From Paenibacillus sp. DMB20 (GTDB lineage: Bacteria; Bacillota; Bacilli; Paenibacillales; Paenibacillaceae): a stretch of 64,000 nucleotides of DNA. Of the stretch, positions 1 through 8,340 are shown piece by piece (position 1 is the first letter of the stretch; every line of letters begins with the position of its first letter). The stretch covers positions 310,001 through 374,000 of the forward strand of contig NZ_LAZU01000025.1 of assembly GCF_000987955.1 (NCBI RefSeq). The letters run 5' to 3'. The notes under the pieces are model-generated. The model searched no databases. It was not told the DNA's origin and saw nothing but the letters and a program-made list of their open reading frames with translations. The position numbers were made by a program, and so were the translations under genes.

Positions 1-309
1 CGCCTGGTTTTGAGCTTTGTTCAGTTTTCTTTTTGGGTTTAGCTTTTTTAGATGCGGGTTCCTTTTTTAACTCCTCAAAGTCTTTTCCACCAAACGAAAT
101 ATAAAGTTTTTCTTCTTTGAGGTCATTTTTTTCAACAGCCTTGACCAATTCGTTGAATTTTTCTTTATCTGGTCCAGTTATTTTTTCTATCTGCTGCGAT
201 ACTGGATCGGCTTGCTGCTTAGGACCATTTGAACATCCTAAGGCACCAGTGAGGAGCACTGCAATCACAGCCACAAACAGCCATTTTTGATAGGTCGGTT
301 TTTTCAACT
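1..309 (-). CDS. Putative lipoprotein, 3' end outside window
   Basis: The start is a TTG at 309-307, preceded by a GGGGG ribosome site about 7 bases upstream. The first 30 residues are a lipoprotein signal: KKP, a hydrophobic run with AVIAVLLTGALGC, then Ser-Asn after the Cys that would be lipidated. The mature part is charged and Lys/Glu-rich, with no enzyme motif recognised, and ends in a Lys/Pro/Ser-rich stretch (KKAKPKKKTE) when the window stops at codon 103. It is therefore predicted to be membrane-anchored on the outer face of the cell. The family is not recognised and the C-terminus is missing, so no function is proposed. It is transcribed away from the HAD gene. Confidence 0.7.
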
Positions 310-664
310 TGATTCCCCCAATTATGAGATAATATGACAAGCATAGTCTAACAGACCTAGGAAAATATTTCTATACAAGATAAGATAATAAAAGCCGCAT
401 CACACAACAGATGAACATATAATATTTGGAAGTAAACGAATGAATGTTATGAACGATAATGGTGCAGAAGAATTCGCCCACCTGGAAATGATCGCAACCA
501 TTTCCATCCAGGATCCTTTCATATGCGATGTGCTGATTTCGTCAAATATCCCTCTCTTATCGCTATGGGAGTGAGGTTATGGTTTGCGCGGGGAATCGCC
601 TTGCATTATGATGGGGGGAGAAACGACAAAAATCACCATGGAAATGAAGGGATGGACAAAAGAG
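310..664. other. Intergenic region between divergent genes
   Basis: About 355 bases between the divergent lipoprotein and HAD genes. The left half is AT-rich and probably holds the lipoprotein promoter (CATATTAT on the minus strand near 330). An inverted repeat GGAAATG/CATTTCC lies at 484-490 and 499-505, with no T-run after it. No credible gene was seen; a short open frame at 523-711 lacks a convincing ribosome site and overlaps the HAD gene. Confidence 0.4.
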
Positions 665-1354
665 ATGGAGAGAAACGGGAAGCTGGTCAAACCGGAGGCA
701 ATGATTTTTGATATGGACGGAACGTTGTTTCAGACCGAAACGCTGCTCTTGCCTGCCTATCACAAATTATTCGACATCCTGCGGGAGGAGGGACATCACA
801 GCGGAGAAACCCCGAACGAACAGCTGATGCTTGGGAGCCTGGGAATGCTGCTGGAGGATATATGGAAAAGGGTGCTGCCCGAGGGAACGCCTGAAGCGCA
901 CAAGCGTGCGGACGAGCTTCTCCTTCAGCTGGAGCTGGAAGGATTGCAAGGCTCGGATGCCGTCTTGTATCCCGAGGTAGTGGAGACGCTGGAGGAGTTG
1001 AAGCGGCGCGGCGTCAGATTGTTTGTGGCGTCCAACGGACTGGAGCACTACGTGAAGGGGATCTGCGAGGCCCGGGGCATGAGTTATCTCTTTGAAGGTC
1101 TTTATAGTGCCGGTGAGCATGGAACGGCGAGCAAGGTCGATCTCGTAGCACTGCTGCTCAAGAACCACGGCATTGAAAAGGCATGGATGGTCGGCGACCG
1201 TTCCTCCGATGTCGAGGCAGGAAAGAAAAACGGACAAACCGTCATCGGCTGCCAGTACGCCGGTTTCGGCAAGGATCAGGAGCTGAAAGGCTCCGATGCC
1301 ATCATTACGTCGTTCCCGCAGTTATTGGAGCTGCATGCTAACTCCACCGGGTAA
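665..1354 (+). CDS. HAD-superfamily hydrolase, phosphoglycolate-phosphatase/beta-PGM-like
   Basis: A phosphatase of the haloacid dehalogenase superfamily, subfamily I with an alpha-helical cap inserted after motif I. All four HAD motifs are visible: motif I DMDGTLF with the nucleophilic Asp, motif II VASNG, motif III Lys in TASKVD, and motif IV VGDRSSDVEAG, which binds Mg. The substrate cannot be told from sequence; sugar phosphates or phosphoglycolate are typical. The start is uncertain. In-frame starts exist from a TTG at 584, at ATG 638, ATG 665 and ATG 701. ATG 665 has a weak AAGGGA upstream, while ATG 701 has GGAGG only 2 bases away. Family length (about 215-230 residues) favours 665 or 701. 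The gene is followed by a shared terminator and is monocistronic. Confidence 0.85.
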   Translation: MERNGKLVKPEAMIFDMDGTLFQTETLLLPAYHKLFDILREEGHHSGETPNEQLMLGSLGMLLEDIWKRVLPEGTPEAHKRADELLLQLELEGLQGSDAVLYPEVVETLEELKRRGVRLFVASNGLEHYVKGICEARGMSYLFEGLYSAGEHGTASKVDLVALLLKNHGIEKAWMVGDRSSDVEAGKKNGQTVIGCQYAGFGKDQELKGSDAIITSFPQLLELHANSTG

Positions 1355-1404
1355 ACCCGGTAAAAGAAAAACGTCTATCGACGTATTCTCAAAGCAGATA
1401 TCTT

Positions 1405-1440
1405 AAAGAAGAGCCCTTGCTTTTTAGGCAGGGCTCTTTC
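1405..1440. terminator. Bidirectional terminator between convergent genes
   Basis: AGAGCCCTTGC and GCAGGGCTCT form a stem with one bulged base around a TTTTTAG loop. T-rich tails follow on both strands, so it can end both the HAD transcript and the minus-strand ATP-grasp operon. Confidence 0.7.
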
Positions 1441-1508
1441 TTATGGACAAAACCGCAGCGGGGCGACGGTTGAAAGCCGATGTCGAGGAGGGCAAAATGA
1501 ATCAGGCT

Positions 1509-2633
1509 TTACGCGTTCTTTGCCTGCTTCTTTTGGCTATAGAGCCACAATGCGTACTCCAGCGGCCGCACAAGCGATTCCCGATATGACGCTTTGTCGC
1601 CGATTTGGGAGAAAACCTCCCTGGATGGCTTCGGGTTTACCTCCAACAGAAGGATCCGGCCGTTTTTATCCACGGCGAGGTCCAGGGCAAGCTCGCAAAG
1701 CGCACCGTACTTTTCCTCCAGGAAGCGGGCAACGTCCACCCCCAGCTCCGATGCTTCGGCATGAATTTTCTCCTGCTTCTCCCGGTCGGATATCCACTCT
1801 TCCAGAAGTTCGTCCATAGCCATGGCTCTTCCGCCGCCGTGCAAATTGGACGTGACGCTATGGAGCGCTCCGACCCGTCCCACGCAGCCCGTGACCTTCC
1901 ACTCGCCGGAACCGTTTTTCTGGACCAGCATCCGGTAATCATGCACTCTGCCGTTGGGGAGCTCAAGGTGGATGCCTTCCTGGACCAAGTATTTCCCCTT
2001 GACGTGCCATTGGGACAGGTAGGACCCGAGCATGGGCGCCGGCAGTTTTCTGGGCGTAATAATATTTCGGTTTGAATTTCGCCCGCGAATATCGTAATGA
2101 CCTTGGGGACCGGAATTCCGGGTGATGCGCAAAATGCCCCGGCCTCCTGTGCCGTTGATGGGCTTAAGATACACGGTAGGATGCCGTTGCAGCATCCGGT
2201 TAACGTCCCCGATGCCGTGTATCAGAACCGTATCCGGAAGGTAGGGCCTAAAGCGTTTGATGGCATGCAGCGCCTGATGAACGGTCCATTTGTTACGCAG
2301 CGGCCTGTTCAAGAAAAGGAGATGGCTGTAACGTGAACGGAAGCGAAGGAGCTGCTGAAAGCGTGCGCTTTTTTGAATGCGGCAGCGGTCATAGATCATA
2401 TGGGGAAACGAACGCCATCGCCTTGACCACCTGCCCGTATCCGGTTTGAACTCCAGTGCATGGATCATTCCCTTGGAGGAATCGACATCCGCCGGAGTGA
2501 ATACAAATACATCCAACCCCAGTTCACGGCCTTCGGCGATCATTCGTTCATAGACAGGCAACTCCTCAAGCCTTTTCCGGTCATTCAAATATAAGGTCAG
2601 AATTCCTAAGACGGGTTGAGACACAGCGGTCAC
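1509..2633 (-). CDS. YheC/YheD-family ATP-grasp protein (paralogue 1)
   Basis: A 374-residue ATP-grasp enzyme of the YheC/YheD endospore coat-associated family. ATP-grasp proteins make amide or similar bonds through an acyl-phosphate; the YheC/D substrate is not known. Visible parts are an N-terminal domain with MIYDRC, the Lys-and-Gly-rich nucleotide loop YLKPINGTGGRGI (around residue 155), the central strand DYRMLVQKNG, the glycine loop NLHGGGRAM, and the metal-binding end LDLAVDKNGRILLLEVNPKP. This is the last gene of the minus-strand cluster. Its start lies inside the 3' end of the acetyltransferase gene (53-bp overlap), so translation is probably coupled. It lacks the N-terminal extension carried by the paralogues at 4324-5697 and 6830-8201. 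Confidence 0.88.
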   Translation of the reverse strand: MTAVSQPVLGILTLYLNDRKRLEELPVYERMIAEGRELGLDVFVFTPADVDSSKGMIHALEFKPDTGRWSRRWRSFPHMIYDRCRIQKSARFQQLLRFRSRYSHLLFLNRPLRNKWTVHQALHAIKRFRPYLPDTVLIHGIGDVNRMLQRHPTVYLKPINGTGGRGILRITRNSGPQGHYDIRGRNSNRNIITPRKLPAPMLGSYLSQWHVKGKYLVQEGIHLELPNGRVHDYRMLVQKNGSGEWKVTGCVGRVGALHSVTSNLHGGGRAMAMDELLEEWISDREKQEKIHAEASELGVDVARFLEEKYGALCELALDLAVDKNGRILLLEVNPKPSREVFSQIGDKASYRESLVRPLEYALWLYSQKKQAKNA

Positions 2634-3138
2634 CTTCTTGCTTAAAGTCTGAGTCGTTTAAACAATCCATAACGGATTCATCCGATCGTCCAGCCATCAC
2701 AAGCGTCGGTTTTCCTGTCGGACCAGCTTCCAGTGCGATCGCCCGCATGCCCGCATGAAAACACATCTGAAGACTGGCTATATTGTCAACAGCGACCTTG
2801 CAGCGCAGCCGGCCGAGCCGGGACAGCTGGTAAAGGAGCAGGGATGTCCCGATGCGCCGGCCGCGGTACAGCGGATGTACGGCAACAAGGCAGGCGGTCT
2901 GTCCATATCCTGCCGCAAAAGAGAGGCCGATCGGCATCCGCCCCTGCTCCCCGCGTACGGTTACGGCAGTGAGGGCTGTTCCGGGCTGTTTCAGCCGGTC
3001 AAGCGCCAGCGTTTTTAAGTGAAAACAGCCTTCGACGGTAAGTCTTTTGCTGCCGAAACGCCGCATAAACTCATAGCATTGCCGGCGGATGTCCGGCCAT
3101 TCCGCCGGATTTGAGGGAAAGACGGATCCGATCTCCAT
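2581..3138 (-). CDS. GNAT-family N-acetyltransferase
   Basis: A 185-residue GNAT-fold acetyltransferase. The acetyl-CoA loop is recognisable as VHPLYRGRRIGTSLL (R-G-R-R-I-G-T, matching the Q/R-x-x-G-x-G/A pattern), preceded by the strand YGQTACLVAV and followed by the NIASLQMCFHAGM helix typical of GNATs. The substrate is unknown. It sits among ATP-grasp genes, 79 bases downstream of one, and its last 53 bases overlap the next. This suggests it modifies the same product or acts in the same coat-assembly step; that is an inference from context. Confidence 0.8.
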   Translation of the reverse strand: MEIGSVFPSNPAEWPDIRRQCYEFMRRFGSKRLTVEGCFHLKTLALDRLKQPGTALTAVTVRGEQGRMPIGLSFAAGYGQTACLVAVHPLYRGRRIGTSLLLYQLSRLGRLRCKVAVDNIASLQMCFHAGMRAIALEAGPTGKPTLVMAGRSDESVMDCLNDSDFKQEGDRCVSTRLRNSDLIFE

Positions 3139-3217
3139 ATAATCCCCTCCTTTAAAAGGTTATTCATAAAGTATCTTTTGATCACGAAGCGAATTCAAGA
3201 CCAAATCTTGAATTCCG

Positions 3218-4327
3218 CTATTTGTTCCCGATCAGGTATCCGCAGTAATGGAAAATTCGTTCAAGCGAACGTTTGCGGATAGCCGGCTCATCAAATTTCA
3301 TCGGCCTGGAGTTGGCCTCGAAAAACCAAAGCTCTCCGGCCGTATCCACGCCTAGATCCATTGACATCTCGCCGAGGGAAAGGCGTGAGCCCTTTTCGAT
3401 TTGTCTGGCAATATGGGTGGCCGCGCTCCTGACCTTGTTAAGGATCGCTGCGGTCTGCTCGGTACCGAAAATGACGGGCAGCAGCTTTTCCGGATCCTCG
3501 ATCGTTCCGCCCCGAGGAACGTGCGTGGTGATGCTTTGGGCTCCTGCCATCCGGGCACCTATGCCGGTTATGCTCCAAATGCCATGCTCCGATTTCTGTA
3601 CGAGTATACGAAGATCAAAAGGGCGGCCATGCTGGGAAGCGAGCTCGATCCCTTGCTGGAGCAGGTAAGACTCGCCTTTGGTTTCCCGGGAAATTCTTTC
3701 CCAGAGACGATCAAGGGAAGCCGTTTTATAGGTTACGCTGTCTTTGTTGTTCTGGATCTGGAGGCGGTACGGCAGAGGCTTGTTCTTCTGGCATTTCAAC
3801 CTCATGATCCCCTGGCCGGCCTTGCCTTCCTCCGGTTTGAGATAAAGATACGGTGAACGCTTCACCATATCGTGCAAGGAAGGGAGACCCTTCAGGCGTT
3901 TGGTCATCGGTGCCAATTTTCGGGTCAACCTTGATTTGTTCAGCCATCCGAACAGCTGCCATTTGTTGAAAAAGTAAGGGTTGTAGATATCCAAATTGGG
4001 GTGACGCAGGCATGCTTCGATCTTCCGGCGGACCGGCTGCTTCATCTCATCCTCCCGGTAAGGAATCCGGTTGTAGATAACCCGGGGCAGAGGAAACAGC
4101 CTCTGCTCCCAGGTATGAGGGTCCGAACCGGGGAGGAATCCCCGAACCGGGGAGGAATCCAGCTTCAAATCGCGCGCGGTGACCACATAAACCAGGTATC
4201 CCATTTCCTTGCCTGTTTTGATGATTTCGTAGAAGTTTTGCCGGTTTCCCCTGAACATCCGAATGGAATCGTGCATCGTCAGAATCGCGACGACGGGTTT
4301 GGCATCCTCCTCATGGCGGCTGATCAC
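3218..4327 (-). CDS. YheC/YheD-family ATP-grasp protein (paralogue 2)
   Basis: A 369-residue YheC/YheD ATP-grasp protein. Key parts: VVAILTMHDS at the N-terminus, VIYNRI (family motif before the ATP-grasp fold), the nucleotide loop YLKPEEGKAGQGIM, FDLRILVQKSEHG, the THVPRGGTI loop, and the C-terminal metal site MDLGVDTAGELWFFEANSRP. Its start codon overlaps the stop of the upstream paralogue by 4 bases (ATGA type), which shows operon organisation and probable translational coupling. It carries a 19-bp perfect tandem duplication at 4123-4160, encoding the loop before VIYNR. A likely role is spore coat or cortex-associated peptide-bond chemistry; the substrate is unknown. Confidence 0.88.
   Translation of the reverse strand: MISRHEEDAKPVVAILTMHDSIRMFRGNRQNFYEIIKTGKEMGYLVYVVTARDLKLDSSPVRGFLPGSDPHTWEQRLFPLPRVIYNRIPYREDEMKQPVRRKIEACLRHPNLDIYNPYFFNKWQLFGWLNKSRLTRKLAPMTKRLKGLPSLHDMVKRSPYLYLKPEEGKAGQGIMRLKCQKNKPLPYRLQIQNNKDSVTYKTASLDRLWERISRETKGESYLLQQGIELASQHGRPFDLRILVQKSEHGIWSITGIGARMAGAQSITTHVPRGGTIEDPEKLLPVIFGTEQTAAILNKVRSAATHIARQIEKGSRLSLGEMSMDLGVDTAGELWFFEANSRPMKFDEPAIRKRSLERIFHYCGYLIGNK
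4123..4160. repeat. 19-bp perfect tandem duplication inside ATP-grasp gene
   Basis: The unit CCGAACCGGGGAGGAATCC occurs twice back to back (4123-4141 and 4142-4160). As 19 is not a multiple of three, the two copies are read in different frames: DSSPVR from one copy and GFLPGS from the other on the minus strand. Losing one copy by slippage would frame-shift the gene. Confidence 0.9.
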
Positions 4328-5697
4328 GAGTCATTCCCCCTGTAGAACCCGCTTAAATACAGGCAATGCTCAAAAATATGCTCTACGGAAGATTTTCCTT
4401 CCACCCGCAGGGAGGGGTGGCTGAAAATCGATCTTCCGGGCTTGGAGTTGGCTTCAAACATCCAGATTTTTTCATTCTCATCGATTCCGATATCAAAACC
4501 GATTTCCGCCAGGACGTTAGACTGGTTTTGTTCGATTGCCTCTGCCAGCGTAACCGCGGTTTTTTTCGCTCGATCCAGAACCTCCTTGGCCTTAGAGCCA
4601 AACACGCGGCTCAGTGCTTGCTCGGGTGTCATGAGCGATCCGCCGTTTTTAATGTGGGTCGTAACGCTGCCGCGTCCCGCCTTCTTGGCTCCGATCCCGA
4701 CCACGACCCAGCGGTTTTTTCCATCTTTATGCATGTGAAAACGGAAGTCGATCGGACATCCGTCAATCTCGATCAGCCGGATGCCCTGCTGGATGACGTA
4801 ATTTTTCAGACTGGAGCCATGTTTGGATTGAAGCATGCGCATCAGGCTGGCGAATGTCGGAAACTTAAGCAGCGTATTCCCTCCGGAATTGCTGTAACGG
4901 GCAAAATAGCCTTTTTTCGGATGATAGGTAAGCCGATATATTCCGTTTCCCAGGCTTCCTCCGGACGGTTTGTAGTAGACGAACCGGTGCCGTTCTATCA
5001 TATCCTTAATCCGCTCGGGAACTGGGCTGTTATGGGTTTCAGGAACATATCGGCCGGCCTGAACGTCGTTTTCCAGCTGATTGTAAATATCGGACTTGTT
5101 GAAGAAAGCCCAGTTGAAAAATGGGATATTCCTGCGTTTAAAACGGTCCCTCAGCTGATTGGTAAAGGGGGAGAAGTCGGTTCGCCTGCTCGGCAACCGG
5201 TTATAGACAACATCAGGCAGGGGAACGGTTTTCCGGATAAACTGCCCGTTTGACCCAAGCATGTAAGCATAGACGGTCTCTCGCTGCCAGTTAATGTCGC
5301 GCGGTGCAAAGGCATAAACAAACATTTTTTTATTTCCTTCGCGCAGCAGCTGCCGGATATAACCCGTTCGCGAGGAAAAAGGGCTTGCCGAATCGGCGGA
5401 GCCGTCGGATAACACGCCGACGACGGGACCGAGCCGGATTTCCCCTGCCTCGGGGCTGTAAGCATAAACGGGTCCGCTTCTCGGCACATGGATTTGATTG
5501 CGGATGCCGGTGCTGAGATAAATATGCCCGCCGGATCGCCCAACCGGTTTGACGAAGGCCGAAACGACGTCGCTGCCAAGGCGAAGCTTGATTTGTTTCC
5601 GATTTGCAAGACCCAGGTTTCTCATGAGCGAGCCGGACATATAGACCACTTTTTCGGGCTGCTGCGAAAAATGAACGTTACTGAAAGTCAAACTCAT
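4324..5697 (-). CDS. YheC/YheD-family ATP-grasp protein with N-terminal extension (paralogue 3)
   Basis: A 457-residue member of the YheC/YheD family. Residues 1-95 form an extra beta-rich domain (MSLTFSNVHFS, then VVYMSGSLMRNLGL and IRLGPVVGVLSDG) that also begins the paralogue at 6830-8201. The ATP-grasp part follows: VVYNRLPSRR, YYKPSGGSLGNGIY, DFRFHMHKDGKNRW, THIKNGGSL, and FDIGIDENEKIWMFEANSKPGR at the metal site. The start overlaps the upstream gene's stop by 4 bases and its stop overlaps the downstream start by 4 bases, placing it in the middle of a tightly packed operon. It is close in length to the frame-corrected 456 residues of the first gene, suggesting both are YheD-type and the shorter ones YheC-type. 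Confidence 0.9.
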   Translation of the reverse strand: MSLTFSNVHFSQQPEKVVYMSGSLMRNLGLANRKQIKLRLGSDVVSAFVKPVGRSGGHIYLSTGIRNQIHVPRSGPVYAYSPEAGEIRLGPVVGVLSDGSADSASPFSSRTGYIRQLLREGNKKMFVYAFAPRDINWQRETVYAYMLGSNGQFIRKTVPLPDVVYNRLPSRRTDFSPFTNQLRDRFKRRNIPFFNWAFFNKSDIYNQLENDVQAGRYVPETHNSPVPERIKDMIERHRFVYYKPSGGSLGNGIYRLTYHPKKGYFARYSNSGGNTLLKFPTFASLMRMLQSKHGSSLKNYVIQQGIRLIEIDGCPIDFRFHMHKDGKNRWVVVGIGAKKAGRGSVTTHIKNGGSLMTPEQALSRVFGSKAKEVLDRAKKTAVTLAEAIEQNQSNVLAEIGFDIGIDENEKIWMFEANSKPGRSIFSHPSLRVEGKSSVEHIFEHCLYLSGFYRGNDS

Positions 5698-6814
5698 GTA
5701 TTAACCCTCCTAAGTTGTCGAAGCAATAAATATCGTGCGTACCGGAGGGGGTTCTCCACGGACAGTTTTGCTGCCAGAATGTCCCCGGTTTGCCTGAACG
5801 CCCGCCGCCCCGGTTTCGAATTGACCTCCAGCAGCCATACCTTCCCGTCCCGGTCCACTCCGAAGTCGATGCCAAGCTCGCCCAGACGGCCAAATCCGCT
5901 CTCCAGGAGCGGGGGAACAAGGCGGCTCAGCCGTTCCAGGCAAGCCAAGATTTCAGCGGATGCCGGGCTTCCGAATTGAGTCGCCAGAAAGGGAAGGACG
6001 GGCACCGCCTTGCCCCCGCCGTGAAGGTTGGAGGTCTTTCCTTCGGCAGGTCCTTGGCGCAAAGCCATTCCCGTGGTCATCCATCGGCCCTTGGCGTTTT
6101 TCTGGACCAATACCCGCACATCAAAAGGCTTGCCTTCGCGGCTGGTCAGCTGCAGGAAGGGCTGGATCAGAAACCGCCTGCTTCCGGTAAAACGTTCGAT
6201 CCAGGAGGCCAATTCCCCGACAGGGAGCGTTAATTTGAATATGGAGTTGTCTCGGTCTCTTCCCTGAATCAAGCTGTTTCGCCGGATACACGCACATACA
6301 AGGTATGGCTGCCGTGCGAACCGCCGCTCGGTTTCATGAACAGCTCTCCCCCAAAGCGGGACAATGCCCTCTTCAGGCATTCTCTGCCGGTATATGCCAG
6401 CGTATGCGGAAGATGCGGCAAAAGCGACGCTTCCCGCTTCAGAAGCGAATAAACCCTTGCTTTCCCCGGCAGGCCGCGGGACCATAGAAAAGCACGTCTG
6501 CCCAGCGATTGCAAAGCCATGCCCGCCGCCGTCTTTTCTTTGGCGTTCCTCAACAGGCAGCGGTCATAAATCATATCCGGGACCGGAAACCGTCCCGTTT
6601 CCCATCGACCCTGCCTGTACGTGTAACCGGTAACTTTTCCCCCGGTTGCATCGGGATCGGAAGGCTTCAGTTCGGGGATAAATGCATAAACCGATAGACC
6701 CAGCTTGGAAGAGGCCAGGCACAATTCACGAACATACTCTCGTTCCGCAAAAGGCGGTGAACCCGTTCTCCGGCATACCATGACGCCGAGTGTTCCAACA
6801 TATTCAGAGGGCAT
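5694..6814 (-). pseudogene. YheC/YheD-family ATP-grasp protein (paralogue 4), frame broken
   Basis: Two overlapping frames together encode one YheC/YheD protein. The first frame starts at 6814 (MPSEYVGTLGVMVC), contains MIYDRC and the nucleotide loop FMKPSGGSHGSHTLY, and stops at 6269. The second frame carries the rest: RRFLIQPFLQ, DVRVLVQKNAKGRW, SNLHGGGKAV and FGVDRDGKVWLLEVNSKPGRR, ending at 5694. Inserting one base near 6272 (minus strand ACA-GC-TTG read as ACA-GCN-TTG) restores a 373-residue protein, matching paralogues of 374 and 369 residues. No slippery heptamer is present at the junction, so programmed shifting is unlikely; a real one-base deletion or a sequence error are the options. 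The stop overlaps the next start by 4 bases. Confidence 0.82.
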
Positions 6815-6829
6815 AGGACCTCCTTGTTT

Positions 6830-8201
6830 TTAAAAGCCGGTCAAATATTGGCAGTATTGAACCAGACGAATTGCGGACGGCCGCACCTTATACGCATTGT
6901 TCAGCGGTGCGTTGTCGCTCTTCGAAGGTTTGGAGTTGACCTCCAGCAGCCAGATGCGCCCCGAGGTGTCCACGGCTAAATCGATCCCGAGTTCCCCAAA
7001 GTGGGCCGGAATCGCGGCTTCCAATCCTTTGGCGATGTCCAGGGCGGCCTGCTCCATCCGCTTGGCAGCGGTTTTCTTGGCGGATAAAGGAATTTTGCTC
7101 ATGGCAATCGTCTCTTTTACGCCGGAAAGCGTTCCTCCCCGGGCCAGGTTAGAGACAAAATGGTTCCCTCCGGCAATTCGGGCGACGACGGAGGTCACGC
7201 TCCATTTTCCTTTTTTGTTTTTGTGAACGAGTGCACGGAAATCGACATTCCGTTTATTAATGGTGATCAAGTTTAGCCCTTGCTGAATCTGGTAACGATT
7301 CTTTTGGATTTTGCCGGAAAGGCTATTGAACAGTTTCGACAGCGAAGAATATTGTTTTGACTTGGTGCCTTCGGGCGAGGTTGTCACGGATTGAAAGGTG
7401 CCGTCGTCCTGACGGGTTATTCGGATGATGCCCTTGCCGAGACTGCCGCGGACCGGCTTCAGAAATACCGTAGGATAGGAGGCGCACATTCTTTTTAAGA
7501 CAGGATAGCTTTTCAGCAAATAGGACTCCGGCAAGTATTTTTTTAGCTTCTCGTCCCTGCCTAGCGCTTCGAACACTTCCGTCTTATCCAGAAATTTTTC
7601 ATTGAAAATAGGGGTGTTGAATCTCGATTTTACTTCTTTCATAAAATGCTGTACGCTAGGACTATTCTCCAATTTACGCGTGGGCAGCCGGTTGTTGATT
7701 ACATCCGGAACCGGTACGGGGCCTCTTTTCCATCCTTGGTCATACCAAACGCCCTCCAGCGATGACAATTGTTGTCCGATCATGTCGGGGGAGAAAAAGA
7801 AGACGACAGCACCCAGCTTCCGGCTGGCGTCGATCATTTCCATGCAAAAAGAAGAGATCGATCCAAAGGGCTTATCAGGCGTCCCAGGATCATAACGGCT
7901 TATCATGACTCCGATGACGGGGCCGACCCGAAGGTTTTTTTCGGCGGCGTCGTATTTGACATTCACAACCGATCCGGGAAGAAGTCCGGAGTCTTTCGAC
8001 AAGGAAGAACTGATGCGGAGTCCAGTCGTTTTTTTTTCCGGGAACGACGCGTATTTCCTGTTTGTACGAGCCGAAGGCAAGGTGTATGGGCTGCTCTGCT
8101 GGGATCCGGAGCAGTTTTACCAGTCTCTCGCCAAGCCTGATATCGTTATCCGGCAGCGTGCCTGAGCGGATCAATTGTACCGATATCTTGGATTTGGACA
8201 T
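6830..8201 (-). pseudogene. YheC/YheD-family ATP-grasp protein (paralogue 5), frame broken at an A9 run
   Basis: First gene of the cluster. The start is ATG 8201, with GGAAGGAGA upstream and MSKSKISVQLIRSGTL as N-terminus. This frame runs to a run of nine A on the minus strand (8029-8037). The protein then continues in another frame as TTGLRISSSLSKDSG to the stop at 6830, through VINNRLPTRK, FLKPVRGSLGKGII, DFRALVHKNKKGKW, SNLARGGTL and LAVDTSGRIWLLEVNSKPSK. Removing one A (nine to eight) gives a continuous 456-residue protein, near identical in length to the 457-residue paralogue at 4324-5697. Possible explanations are a sequencing error, a phase-variable tract or transcriptional slippage. 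The gene is divergent from yheB, as a B. subtilis-like yheA-D neighbourhood would suggest. Confidence 0.82.
8029..8037. repeat. Homopolymer of nine T (A9 on coding strand) at frame break
   Basis: Nine T on the plus strand within the ATP-grasp gene. The reading frame of that gene changes exactly here: GGA-AAA-AAA on one side, AAA-ACG-ACT on the other. Confidence 0.9.
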
Positions 8202-8340
8202 CTCGGATCTCCTTCCGACTACAACTTGATGTCTAATGGACAGACAGGACCTCATCTGAACATTTTGCATGTAATTTATCATATGAGGACATAAATCCCT
8301 TGGTGATTGTACGGTTTTGGAAAAAGGGAGGAGATAAGCC

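Noticed and set aside
6255..6300. Programmed -1 frameshift in the fourth ATP-grasp gene
   Set aside because: There is no X-XXY-YYZ heptamer or stem-loop at the junction, so a mutation or error is more likely.
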